Shown here one piece after another: positions 33,167 through 44,425 of a DNA stretch of 64,000 nucleotides. The notes beneath the pieces were generated by a model that saw nothing but the letters and a program-made list of their open reading frames with translations, was not told the origin of the DNA and searched no databases. The translations under genes were made by a program, and so were the position numbers. This stretch comes from Lepiota brunneoincarnata (Eukaryota; Basidiomycota; Agaricomycetes; Agaricales; Agaricaceae), in contig JAEBUN010000017.1 in assembly GCA_023014365.1 (NCBI GenBank), positions 124,001 through 188,000 on the forward strand. The letters run 5' to 3'. The stretch's first letter is position 1; the number at the start of each line of letters is the position of its first letter.

Positions 33167-34056
33167 GGTGTGGAGCAAGTGTGTCAGCATGCGATTTACT
33201 GAAAACATCAGTGAACTTGTGGTATTCCTCAGGAATGGACAAGAGGTCAGCCGGGTCTTCAGAGATGGAAGAAGATATGGCCGATGCAGAGGTGGCAGAG
33301 AGGTTGATTCGGAATTGTTGGAAGCCCGGGAGCTTGGCAACACAGATAAAGGCAGGAGTGTTTATCAGGGATATGTGCAGTTTTGCAAGGGGGACAGATT
33401 GGGACAAGGTCCCAGACAGGGGTGGTGAACCTAGGTTAGGAGTGTCAGGGGTGGCCATAGGTGGGGCCGATGTGGGTGCAACACAGGAAGAGACGGAAGC
33501 AGGATTCTCAAGTAGGGATGGCTGGAAAGTGATACTGCCCAAAGCCCAGTCAATCAACAGATTGTAGCGGGTGAGCCAGTTGTGTCCTAAGACCACAGAA
33601 CAGGAAGAGTTGAGCCGGGTGACATAAGTGTCCAAAATGATAGATTCACTGGAGGGGAAAGATACAGGTAGTTGCACAAGCTCTGTAATGTAGGCATTTG
33701 AGGTCCCATCAAATAATTGAAGTTCAATAGCTGGGATGGATGAGGTTGGAATACTATGAGAATGAACGAAAGATGAGTCCACAAAACAGTGAGTAGAACT
33801 GCTATCAACAAGGGCTTTGAAAGGAGAAAGAGAAGAGAAATCAGAACTAACTACATTGTCCATTATAGAAAGCAGGTCCGAAGCGGAGAGTACAGGAGTG
33901 GAAACAGAAGATACAGAAGTTACTAAAAGAGAAGTTAATGTAATATGAAAAGAGTTCAGGTTGGAAAGAGTGAACATATTGAGACAGAAACTCTCTGGAG
34001 CACAGCAGAGTTCAATGTGATCCTCAGTCTGTGCAGAGGCCTGAGGACTGCTGACT
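33167..34056 (-). pseudogene. pol: G3 pol N-terminus (protease region)
   Basis: It reads HITLTSLLVTSVSS then FKALVDSSSTHCFVDSSF: the protease DSG active site is changed to DSS. It continues to IPEEYHKFTDVFSKSHADTLAPH. Its N-terminus shows what G1 pol looked like before the nested LTR. Entry from gag would use the same A5-TAG site. Confidence 0.82.
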
Positions 34057-36129
34057 ATTTTTCTGAGCTTGGGAGAGCCAGCACATCTGTCTTGGGGAGC
34101 TGAGCCTGTCGGCCTTTAGCCTTGGCATCAGGGAATTTCTTCTTGTTGCAGTTGGCAGCCCTGTGATTGGGATCTGTGCAGACAAGGCAGAGGTTATTGT
34201 TGAAATGTCATTGACATTTCTTGGGGGTTAATTTACTGTCCTTACCAAGTTTACTAGTAAGGTCAGATTTGGGCAGGGCTGATTTCTGACCGGCAGGCGG
34301 ATTGGGTGGATTGCCCTTGAAGTTGTTGTTGGGGGTGCTGCCTTTGTTGTTACTGTTGGCAGGCTTGGCAGTAGGTTGGGTATTGGACGAGGTGGATGGG
34401 GATGGGTTACCTCCAGGTTTCCTAGAGGCAGTTGGGTCCAAAGTGGCTTTGGTGTGGGCCTTCTCGTGCTGGCATTCCCAATAGCAGGCGTTGATCTTCA
34501 TTGTTGCTGCCTGCATTTTGATGAAGGTGTTGGGTTTGCCATCAGGCCGATTGGACAGGATGTCCTGGATGCGGTCAGGGAGGCCTTTGTAGTAGCGGTG
34601 ACAAAATACTTCATCACCCCAGCAGAGTTGGCCAGCTAGACGGAGAAAGTCAACGTTGTAGATGGCAATCTTCTCATTGTAGCACATTCGGAGGGAGTCG
34701 AGCTGCTCAACAGCTTCTCCAGTTGGATCCACAGGACCAAAATTGGTCTGCAGTTCCAGGGTAAACTGGTCCCAGTCCTCAATCCAGTCATGCATTATTC
34801 TGTGGTTGTCAGCCTTATCAAGGCCAATTTTGAAGTGTTGCTGGGCCATGCCTGTAAGATATGTCAACGCAAAGTTGACCTTGGTGGTGGGAATAGCAAA
34901 CTGGGTCAGGTTAGTACGGAAGTAGAGCCGACATTGGAAGAGGAAGGGTTTGAGTTTGGTGGGGTCAGAACCTGTGTCATATCCACACCAAACCTAGAGC
35001 TTAACCATTAGGCTTCGGCTTCTCGACTCCACGTGTGCTCCACACGACAACCCTATGCCCTCCGACTCGGCCCCGACTGGCTCCGACCGCAACCCTTCGC
35101 CCCGATCACGCGACCTACCTCTACACGTGCCACGACCACCTGACCCTCGGTGCTCCCATTGTCCAGTTCTCCATTCTCCGTCCGTAATCAGAATACGTTA
35201 CCAGTCTCCATACCCGTACCGGTCTCCATTCCATTCGAAATTATTCGTAATCCGCTTGTAACCATATGGGTCTCCGCTTTGCTCCGCACGTAGTCAGTAC
35301 GAGTCATAATTTGTCGAGCTAGTAGTATATATACCGTAGGCACTTGGCTTGTACTCCTCAGTCTGATAATCGAATCGAGCAGCGGACCAGCTCCCTGTTC
35401 CATATCCTCTCCTCTCTTCTGCCTCGCTCCGCTTCGGCTCCGACTTCCTGAAATACGGACTAGGACAGTAGGAGGGCACAGCACATAAGCTGAGGCCGCA
35501 AGTCCAACCCCCCGCCCGACGTACTCCGCCTCGGTCCCGAAGTCTACGTACTGACTTTGCCCTGTCCCCCGGTTACCTTATACCAAGGATACCACCCCGA
35601 CCCTCCGCTTCGGTCCCGACCCGCACCGGCTCTAACAACCTGTAAAGATGTCAGGTTTGTGAGCTTTGGTACAGGGAGTTTGAGGAGGCTGTGGGGCTTG
35701 AGAGTTCCCATGGCCATCCATTTGATTGGCTATGCATTGGAAAACTTGGAGCAGGAGTCTATCATGGTTGTCTCAGTTGCTGCCAGGCAGGATGTTGTTA
35801 TTGCTGTTGTCATTATCTGATAGTTTGTCATTGCCTGGAGGCCCGTCCCCATTGTCAGGATAGTCATCGGGATCACCAGGGTTGCTGGGATCAGGATTGG
35901 GGTTGGGGCTTCTGTCGGGGCCATCAGGGGTCTGGAATAGTGAGGGTTGTATATCTTCAGAAAACCAGTCTGGAGTCGAGGGCATGACTGATTGTTAGCG
36001 AGAGCAAGAAGCCCTTGGGGAGTCTGGTTGTAGTTCCTCAGAAGAAGGAGGTTGTTGAGTTATGCGTTTGCTACGGCAAGCGGCTGGAGTTACCAGAGTG
36101 CAAGTATGGGTAACTGTTTGAGAGACCAT
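34055..36129 (-). pseudogene. gag: G3 gag, decayed and split by a solo LTR
   Basis: Start ATG at 36129 (context ACCATGG, as in G1). The Asp/Pro/Asn-rich N-terminus, FTGS / DPTKLKPFLFQC capsid start, MAQQHFKIGLDKADN and QPTAKPANSNNKG linker parallel G1. The zinc knuckle region reads CTDPNHRAANC near 34150-34190. Stops occur at ~35768 (CGA to TGA type) and ~34207. The solo LTR sits between FTGS and DPTK. Confidence 0.82.
34975..35637 (+). mobile_element. Solo LTR (subfamily I) in G3 gag
   Basis: 663 bp, TGTCATATCC...GGCTCTAACA, flanked by ACCTG (34970-34974, 35638-35642). It is almost identical to the G1 3' LTR and CpG-rich, although its host G3 is CpG-poor. It is therefore a late insertion from a G1-like element. 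Confidence 0.95.
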
Positions 36130-36182
36130 GGTTAGGAAAATTCAGAGTGTGGTGGACAGGAGGAGTTTGAGTCTGATAATAC

Positions 36183-36842
36183 TGTTAGAGCCGGTGTGGG
36201 TCAGGACCAAAGTGGAGGGTTGGGATAGTATCCTTAATTTAAGGTAACCAGGGGATGGGGTGAAGTCAGTATGTAGACTTCAGGACCGAGGTGGAGTATG
36301 TCAGGCAGGGAGTTAGACTTGCAGCCTCAGTGTATGTGCTGTGCCCTCCTGCTGTCCTAGTCTGTATTTCAGGAAGTTGGAGCTGAAGTGGAGTGAGGCA
36401 GAAGAGAGGAGAGGATATGGAACAGGAAGCTGGTCCGCTGCTTGATTCGATTATCAGACTGAGGAGTACAAGTCAAGTACCTATGGTATATATACTACTG
36501 GTCTTACAAACTATGACTTGTACTGACTATGGACAGAGCAAAGTGGAGACCAATATGGTTACAAACAGATTACAAATGGATTACAAATGGAATGGAGACT
36601 GGTACGGGTATGGAGACTGATAATGTCTCTTGGTTATGGATGGGAAATGGAGAACTGGAAAGTAGCACTGAGGGTCAGGTGACCATGGCACGTACGGAGA
36701 TGGTCGCATGATCGGGGCAATGGGTTACAGTCAGAGCGAGTCAGGGCTAAGTCAGAGGGCAGAGGGTTGTTATGTGGAGCACACATGGAGTTGAGAAGCC
36801 AAAGTATAATGGTTAAGCACTGGGTTTGGCATGGATATGACA
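36183..36842 (-). repeat. G3 5' LTR (subfamily I, decayed)
   Basis: 660 bp, TGTTAGAGCC...GATATGACA on the plus strand. The self-primer block AGTCTGATAAT (seen as ATTATCAGACT near 36450) and the PBS complement downstream of the LTR are both retained. Confidence 0.88.
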
Positions 36843-37706
36843 AGAACCTGCCAAGGGATCCATGTCCCAGATCCCCAACTTCTTCGTTCAACAGTACCTG
36901 CAGACTATACAGTATATAAATAGAATGTAAATTGTATTGTACATACCTCCAAGGTGTCCTCTTTCTGCTTCAAACAACACATGAAGCACCAGGAGCCCAC
37001 TTGGAAGCCTTGCCCCCCTCCCGGACCATACAAACCATGGACTAAAGTCACCAAACCAAATAAAGATGCCCCAAAGATATCTGCCCATCTTACAAAGCAA
37101 AAGGAAACATGCTCTAACTTCACCCTACATAACTGGATGACAGTCTTTCACTTTATTGACAACTACCCCAACATGACACAACAGAGAATTGCTAACCATT
37201 TTTCAAGTCTCAGGGAAGGAGTATTGGTTTTTACTCAGGAGATGCTCTTATGCAAGTTAAAGCAGCAGCCAGCCCTTGAGGCATGGATCAATGAGACTCT
37301 AAATGTGTTGTCATCCAAATGGCCTCACACTGTCTCATGGCCAGATGTGGAAAGAGCTCTTTACCTTTGGGTAAAGCATATGGAGGAGAAGGGGGAGGCT
37401 GTTATAAGAGCCATGTTGGTGGCAAAAAGGCAGAGATTTGAGGAACAATTTGAGGTTCCTCCTGAAGAGCATTTATGGAGTGAAACATGGGTTAGCAAGT
37501 TTTGTGGCATATATAAAATCAAGGAATTTCATCATCATGGTAAGGCTGGATTGGTTGATCTAGCTGCAGTAGAGGAGGAAAAGCAGAGGATTCAGAAGAT
37601 TACAATACTCTATGAACCAAAGGACCATTTTAATTTTGATGAAACAGGGTTCTTTCCTTTCTACATCTTAGCTTCCTGATTGGTTGTTTACTGTGTTGAA
37701 AGCCTA

Positions 37707-39298
37707 CAGTAGGTCAAAAAACTGTCCCAATGTTTTCACCATTTGGAAAGATCAGCTAATAGTGGACCAGGGTGATTACATAAATACTTGGGAAAATAGA
37801 TGATGATAATATAGCATATTGGGATCCTGAATCCGTTTAAACCACGTGATTTGTCTAAGGAGTAATGGATCAATTAATCATTTAAAATATTAACTCATTG
37901 GGACAGTTTTTTGACCCTCTGTCATTTTCCTAAAATCTGGTGTTGGATAGGCCAAATCAATACCAAATCAAGTGTGAGGATAACAAAAATTGTCATGTGA
38001 CCTCTTCTATATCACATAATCATATTTAAATCACTTCAACCATCTTTTCATCTTACCATTATATTATAAAAACTATATCTTTTACCCAGTGCTCTCAAGT
38101 CATTTTTCTTCTTCAGAATGGCTATTCCCTGCAACAAACTCAGTCCAAACTGGTCTAAGCAAGAGTACTATTGAGCACATCATGAAAGAAGTTGATCACA
38201 ATGAGGAAAACAACAAAGGAGGACAATCCTCCATGCTATCTTCTCAGAATAAATAATCAATAATTGACTAAATCACCCCTGGGAAGCTAGACAATGCTGT
38301 TCAAGCTACTCAATTCATCAATCCTATCTTTTCTACTCCTGTCACACTTCAAACAATCTGAAATATGCTCAAGAAGAACAATTTCTGGTTTGTTGTTATG
38401 ACTAAATGACCTCTTCTTAAGAAGCAATACTGAATTGCTCACTTCAAATTCACTACAAGCACAAGGATTGGACAGTGGAAGATTGAAAAAGAATATTTTG
38501 GACAGATGAAACAAAAATCAACAAGCTTGGGTCATATGAGAAGATGTATAAAGGGGAAGGACTTGCAGACAAGACTATTATTCCTACTGTTAAGCATAAA
38601 GGTGGTAGTAACATTATGGTATGGCAGGCTATGGGATGGAAAGGAGTAGGAATGTTAGTGGAGATTGAAGGGATTATAGGTGTAGAGCAGTACTGTGAGA
38701 TTTTGGAGTATAAGATAGTGAACAGCTTTAAAACATTGGAGATAGTGGAGAAGGAGTAGGTATCCCAGTAGGACAATGACCCAAAATACAAGTCTAAAAG
38801 TGCAACAGAGTGGTTTGAAGATAATAATATGCAAATTCTACTATAGCCTGCACAATCCCCTGACCCCAATTCCATTGGACACCTCTGGATATACCCAAAG
38901 GACTGGTTGAAGGGGTATGAGAAACCATCTGAGGGAATACATGAATTATGGGACAGGTTAGTGGTAAAGTGGAATGGGGATGCTGCAGAAAGGTGTCAAA
39001 AACTTATAGAAAACATGACCAGAAGACTCAAGGTAGTTATCAAGGCAAAAGGAGGCTATACAATGTATTAATTAGGAAAATGACAGAGGGTCAAAAAACT
39101 GTCCCAATGAGTTAATATTTTAAATGATTAATTGATCCATTACTTCTTGGACAAATCACGTGGTTTAAACGGATTCAGGATCCCAATATGCTATATTATC
39201 ATTGTCTATTTTCCCAAGTATTTACATAATAACCTTGGTCCACTATTAGCTGATCTTTGCAAATGGTGAAAACATTGGGACAGATTTTTGACCCACTG
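37707..39298 (+). mobile_element. Tc1-type element a1 (1592 bp)
   Basis: TA on each side (37705-37706, 39299-39300) and ends CAGTAGGTC...GACCCACTG. Each ~215-bp arm is bounded by a 20-bp motif outside (37713-37732) and its exact reverse complement inside (37896-37915); the right arm mirrors this (39090-39109, and a 1-mismatch copy at ~39273-39292). Each arm centre keeps CACGTG (37843-37848, 39157-39162). It contains a decayed transposase. Confidence 0.9.
38119..39071 (+). pseudogene. Tc1-type transposase of element a1
   Basis: The N-terminal HTH part (38119-38450) is only partly readable. The catalytic part has FWTDETKINKLGS (first Asp), GGSNIMVWQAM, then DNDPKYKSKSATEWF (second Asp) and AQSPDPNSIGHLW, where the usual NPIEHLW Glu is changed to Gly. 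It ends KGGYTMY at TAA 39069-39071. Several stops. By family a DDE cut-and-paste enzyme; inactive. Confidence 0.8.
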
Positions 39299-40744
39299 TA
39301 TCTTAGTGCTCCCCCTGACTATGGACTCTCTACAGCCCAGATGAGTGGGAAGAAGAAGGATAAGTTTCACATTTCAGTTGGTGTTGCCTGTAATGCTGAT
39401 GGTAGCAAGAAACTTCTTTTATTTTTCATTGGAAAGGCAAAGAAACCTCATGCTTTTAATGGGAGAACACCTGGTCAAGCTGGGTTTTATTATTGCAACA
39501 ATACTAAGGCATGGATAATGAAGGTTATTTTTGAAGAGTTTGTTCAAGCAACCTTTTCTCCCTTGGTATATTGTACTGACTCAAATTCATCAGGTGGATA
39601 AAACAACTTGATATTGACATGGGGCAGTCTTGATGTCACATTCTGCTCCTCATTGATGGTTTCTCAGCTTATTACATTGAATACAAACTCCACTGGATCC
39701 AAATTGAACTCTCAGGCCAAATTTAACCTCACATGTCCAGCCATGCAATGCAGGGATCATCCACTGCCTTAAGGCACATTACCAATGAGCTTTTTGTGTC
39801 TATGCAATTGGGATGGATGAAGCTGAAGAATGTGATATTTACAAGATTAATATTTTTGAAGCAATGCTAATGATATGAGAGGCCTGGAAGGAAATCACAT
39901 CTGAAATGATAACACACTGTTGGACCCACACTGGCATTCAGCCTAGTTCACTACCAAGCCCCTCACTATCAACTACAATGACTGAGTCTGCAACTCCATC
40001 ACCCATCACCCCAATCAACCAGGCATGGGATATCATTTGAGAATTTGTGGTCTCGGCTGAGTTGACTATGCCAGCTGCCCAGAAAAGGTTGAAGGAGGTT
40101 CTTGGTGAGTGGTATAGGGAGGAGGAATGGGTGGCTGTATTCAACATGGTTTTTTGTGCTTGAAATAACACCAATAAGGCCCTAGAAGAAATCAATCAGC
40201 TTGCAGGATCATCACATCAAGTTTCGGACAAATCCAAGCCATCTGTGCAGTCTGTGGACATTAATCCTAAGCCACAGCAGCTTCAGGAGCTTGGAGATGA
40301 CATTCTTGTGCAAGTTGGTGAGCTCAAGAGCTGCAACTGGACTATTGGAACCCCCTTAATGTTGGAGGAGATCCTGAACCCAGTGGAGGAGAGAGAAGTA
40401 GGGGAATCAGTATCCAGATTTGAGGGGGGTGATGAGGAGATTATACAGTATGTGAGAGACAAAATGGAGGACATAAGTCAGATGGCCATGGAGGTGGATA
40501 ACTCAGGAGATGAAGATGAGGGCAAGGCAGCTGAGTCACTCACTGGTGCTCAATTGGTGGCTTTATGCTATCAAATGGAGGAAGCATGTCTTGGCCAAAG
40601 GATATACAATGATGCTCTTGGGCTGGTATGGCATCTGTGCCAGTACAGAACCCATCTGACAAGGGAGATATTGCAGAATTTGAAGCAGACAATGTTGGAC
40701 ATGTTTCTAACAGGGTAGATCACATCTGTCACATCTGTTATATA

Positions 40745-41040
40745 TAGTAAGAGACAAAACCCTTCCAATGATTTTTATACTTCAACAAATATGTTAATAA
40801 CTGCCCACCTACTAAGGATGAAACCTTCATATTTTAATTGGGAATACCTATATGTCTCATATATCATCCTGCCAAATATCATCATGTCATATGCCATTTT
40901 GGGAAGTCAGTGAATTAAACAATCATTTAAGGTCATTGGAAGGGTTTTGTCCATCTCTAAGAAATTACCAATAATTACACTTTTAGTACTTTGTATACCC
41001 TCCCCTGGCATCCAAGACAGCCTGAACCCTATCAGGCATA
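40745..41040 (-). mobile_element. Tc1-type element c1, 3' half only
   Basis: TA at 40743-40744 is followed by a ~210-bp arm bounded by ACAAAACCCTTCCAATG (40754-40770) and its reverse complement (40934-40950). A transposase C-terminus on the minus strand follows (MPDRVQAVLDARGGYTKY, stop at 40983-40985). It is cut at the TA at 41039-41040 by element b1. Confidence 0.8.
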
Positions 41041-41774
41041 CAGTGACCCACAAAACTGTTCCAATGTTTTATACTTTTGACTTAAAGTAGTGATAGCTCA
41101 ATGGATAAAATGACTAAATTTGTGAATATATTTATAAACATAGCCAAACATGTCATATTTGACCCTGCAAAGTCGCGTTATGGAATACTTCCAAATTTGG
41201 CAATTATGAATTTTGTAAGCATGTTGAGTCATTGGAACAGTTTTGTCAATGACATATTATACCAGGCCATTGCATTATTTCTAGTACTTAGAATGGCTCC
41301 CTTTGGCTTTGAGAACAGCTGCTACTCTCCTAGGCATACTTTCAATTAACTTCTGATACTCAGAAGCTGAAATAGCATCCCACTCCTTCTCTACCTCCTA
41401 CTACAACTCCTTTATACCCTTAAGAGGAGATTCATACTCTCCCAGCATTCTCTTCACATAATCCCATAAGTGGTCAATGGAATTGAGGTCAGGTGATGTG
41501 CTGGCCAGATTAGCAGCCTAAAATGATATTTTTGAAACCATTCTGGGGCCAATACACTCTTGTGTTTGGAATCATTATCTTGCTGGAAGATGATATCTTG
41601 GGGTTTAAGCTTGTACCACTGGAGACTCTTCTTCAAATCCTTCTCCAAAATTTGCACAAACAACTCTGCATCCATCCTTCTATCAATCTTCACTGCATAG
41701 CCTGGGCTATCCCACAGTATACAACCCCAAACTATCACTGATGCTCCTCTATACTTCTGAGTTTCCTGGACCAG
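41041..41774 (-). mobile_element. Tc1-type element b1, 3' half only
   Basis: It starts CAGTGACCC after TA (41039-41040), inside element c1. The arm is bounded by CAAAACTGTTCCAATG (41051-41066) and its reverse complement (41230-41245). The minus-strand transposase (~41285-41774) retains VIVWGCILWDSPGY, a second-Asp block IIFQQDNDSKHKS, and a degraded final-Glu region. It is cut at 41774 by a solo LTR. Confidence 0.82.
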
Positions 41775-42435
41775 TGTCATATCCATGCCAACTCAGAGTC
41801 TAATCACTTAAACTTCGGCTTCTCAATTCCACGTGTGCTCCACACAACAACCCTCTGCCCTCCGACTTGGCCCCGACTTGCTCCGACTGCAACCCACTGC
41901 CCCGATCACGCGACCACCTCCACACGTGCCGTGGTCACCTGACCTTTGGTGTCTCTAGTTCCAGTCTCCATTTCCTGTCCGTAGTCAAGATACGTTATCG
42001 GTCTCCATACCTGTACCGGTTTCCATTCCATTTGTAATCTGTTTGTAATCCGTTTGTAACTATATCAGCCTCCGCTTTGCTCCGCACGTAATCAGTACAA
42101 GTCATAGTTCGTAAGGCCAGTAGTATATATACTGTAGGTACTTGGCTTGTACTCCTCAGTCTGATAATCGAATCGAGCAGTAGACCAGCTCCCTGTTCTC
42201 TATCCTCTCCTCTCTTCTGCCTCGCTCCGCTTCCGCCCCGACTTCCTGAAATACGGACTAGGACAGTAGGAGGGCACAGCACATACGCTGAGGCCACAAG
42301 TCCAACCCCCTGCCCAACGTACTCCGCCTCGGTCCTGAAGTCTACGTACTAACTTCGCCCTGTCCCCTGGTTACTTTATATCAAGGTTACCACCCCAACC
42401 CTCTGCCTCAGTCCCAACCCGCACCAGCTCTAACA
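41775..42435 (+). mobile_element. LTR of G1 family (subfamily II) without matching flanks
   Basis: 661 bp, TGTCATATCC...AGCTCTAACA. The left flank is ACCAG, the right flank GTCTT: no target duplication. Unlike the other solo LTRs it lies between unrelated sequences (a Tc1 element and a zinc-knuckle remnant), so it may be a recombination junction. Confidence 0.85.
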
Positions 42436-42967
42436 GTCTTTCAAACTGGACATTCGGTCTGTTTATAGCACAGTTGGAAAATGGCACAGTGGGGGCATCT
42501 GTATTTGATGCAGTCGTAAGAGTAATGTCCTGGAGCATATTGCTTGCATCCAAGACAGGCAAATTGTGGGCAATCCATAGCCCAATGTCCAGTGTGTCTA
42601 CATTGAATGCAGACAGATCTGTTGGTGGTGGAGGGGTTGGTTTGTGGGTGAATGGGATTGGGGGGGTCCTGAACTGGGATGTTGTTATTGGTGATGGTGT
42701 GGGAGGTGTTTCTGGTGGGGGTGAGATGTCTGAATAGGTTTCTGGGGTTTGTGGGTTTCTTTCCCTTATTGGAAGTGGTGGTGGTGATAGGGGTAGGGGT
42801 AGTCGAGGCAATGGGGGAGATGGTTGAGGTGGGGGGCTTTGAGGGATGAACCTCATCTTGCTTGGGTATGTTCTTTGACACCTTGGACATGAGGCCTGAT
42901 CATGTTTGGAGAAGTTCCTCAAGTGATTCTGCCCAGGCTTGTTGCATATTGTATGCTGTTGTGCCAC
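42436..42967 (-). pseudogene. Zinc-knuckle, Gag-like protein fragment of unknown family
   Basis: Two overlapping minus-strand frames share it. One has Pro/Thr/Ser-rich sequence, then CIQCRHTGHWAMDC (CX2CX4HX4C), CLGCKQYAPGHYSYDC (CX2CX6HX4C) and a partial CPHC. The other starts with CPRCQRTYPSK. This suits an RNA-binding Gag or nucleocapsid-like protein, but it matches none of G1-G4 and I do not recognise the family. The C-terminal end is cut by the LTR at 42435. Confidence 0.5.
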
Positions 42968-44425
42968 AAAATCATTTCATTTGTGAAATCACTAGCTAAT
43001 AAAGTAACTAACTCTCTGTTACTGAATAATATCAGTATATGGCCATGGTCAGACACTGGGTGCGAGAGATTTAGAATACTATCTAAAATATGTGAAGGCG
43101 GACATCTCAGAAACAGAACCAGAATACCCAGACAAGTAAAAGTGATGTTAACTAACTTATTGGTGATAAGGCTATGGAAGAATGACTCTGGTATGAATGT
43201 ACCTGAGCATTGTATCCAATACTGTATTAACTAAGATATTAGTTAAGATACTCGTGACTGCACAAAAGACCCATTTCTTTACCTTTGCCCTAGAAAGCAG
43301 ACGAGTTACAACACCTATGTCATCTGGATGGTACCTAGTCATAATAACAGGTCTGGGAGTGAATCTTGACAAAAGAATGTAGGGATTAGCTAATGCCCTG
43401 ACAAGAATGTCCCCTTGGAATGGTTCTGATGATATTGAAACCTAAGGGATCAATGGGGGTATCCCAGAGGGTACTCAGGGAAGGATGCCCCCTCATAGAA
43501 ACAGAAAGAGATCAGAAATGATGAACTAGAAAATGAAGATTGATAAGAATAGAATAAGCTAATCAATTCTAGTGTTAGTCTACTACCTGATGACTATGGA
43601 AGTGGACTTTAGAACATTAGGGTTGAAAACTCAGGTGTGGAGAGTCCAAGAATAAAATAAAAACCAATAGATAAACATTAGCAAGGAAACTCACTAACCC
43701 AGCTGGCTGTGATATAAATAGCCAGGCACCTAGGGAGCAAGTCCCTGAGAGCAAATTGATGTCGCTGATATTGGAACTCCTAGAATGATGCTCCTAAACG
43801 ATGAGGAGACAATAAAATGATGAAGCTGAAGGCTTGTTTCAGGTATACCCATAAGTTAATTGTACATATATTGTTATAAAAACTTGTCTGTAAATTACAT
43901 GGGAGGCAAGAAACTGCTTGCCTATTTCCCCCCCCTGATTGTATGGTTGATTAGGATAGGAATATAAAGCAATTTTACATGATTTTCTTTGGTCATAGAC
44001 CACCAGAGACTTAAAGAGTTATACTCTTTAAAACCAGACCCTTTGAAGTGATTGAGATATTAACAGACCCTTCTGCTTGACTTGAGAACTGAATATGAGT
44101 TGCTATGACTCTTCTGTTCTTAAGTAGAAAGTTCACTAACTTCCGTTTCTTTGGGTTCCTCTTAGAGGCCTTGCCTCAGAAGTATACCATTGAATTGTAG
44201 GGCTGTTTAATTGAGAAGTGAACATAGTATGCTAGGGCCCATTGAAAACACTGTCCACTAGGTCTATCTAGTTTAAAGATACTTACTGCAGGAGCTTGCA
44301 AGAAGCCTGTTTTGTTGAGTAGTATAAAGTAGTATAAAGTTTTATTGCATTGTTCAGAAGCTGTAGTGCACTAGGGCCCATTAGATAATGCTGTCCACTA
44401 GGCCTACTAGCTTAAAGACACTTAC
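42968..44425. other. AT-rich non-coding DNA, partly repetitive
   Basis: No supported gene. TATAAATAG at ~43715 and a C/T run at ~43930 suggest an LTR or old element. From ~44230 the unit CTAGGGCCCATT...GTCCACTAGG...TAAAGA.ACTTACTG recurs (about 44235, 44368, and again 44893 after LTR C1), with a shared GCAGGAGCTTG block at 44288 and 44816. Confidence 0.4.

Larger units (their letters stand above)
33167..36842 (-). mobile_element. Ty3/gypsy element G3, decayed relative of G1, 3'-truncated
   Basis: Minus strand: 5' LTR 36183-36842, gag 36129-34055, pol from 34056 to 33167, where it stops at APH of the pre-RT spacer against the G2 LTR. Proteins are clearly homologous to G1 along their whole length, but CpG is nearly gone. 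A CpG-rich solo LTR is nested in gag (34975-35637). Confidence 0.88.
36954..40718 (+). pseudogene. pogo/Fot1-like transposase with CENP-B HTH, split by a Tc1 element
   Basis: First part (36954-37679): N-terminal HTH (QRIANHFSSLREGVL), a CENP-B-type DNA-binding region (ALYLWVKHMEEKGEAV...WVSKFCGIYKIKEF), then the DDE_1 start NFDETGFFPF with the first catalytic Asp. Tc1 element a1 (37707-39298) interrupts. It resumes with APPDYGLSTAQMSGKKKDKF and CNADGSKKLLLFFIGKAKKP (39299-39600). LIDGFSAYYIEYKLHW (~39650) holds the second Asp region. After several stops an acidic tail is open at 40245-40718. Several stops make it inactive. TIRs were not identified. Confidence 0.8.

Noticed and set aside
33154..33567. 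Plus-strand ORF across the G2 LTR/G3 boundary
   Set aside because: It is the antisense shadow of G3 pol; the minus strand carries the protease homology.
43172..43382. Overlapping short ORFs on both strands near 43.2 kb
   Set aside because: Mirror frames without recognisable features; AT-rich non-coding DNA is the simpler reading.
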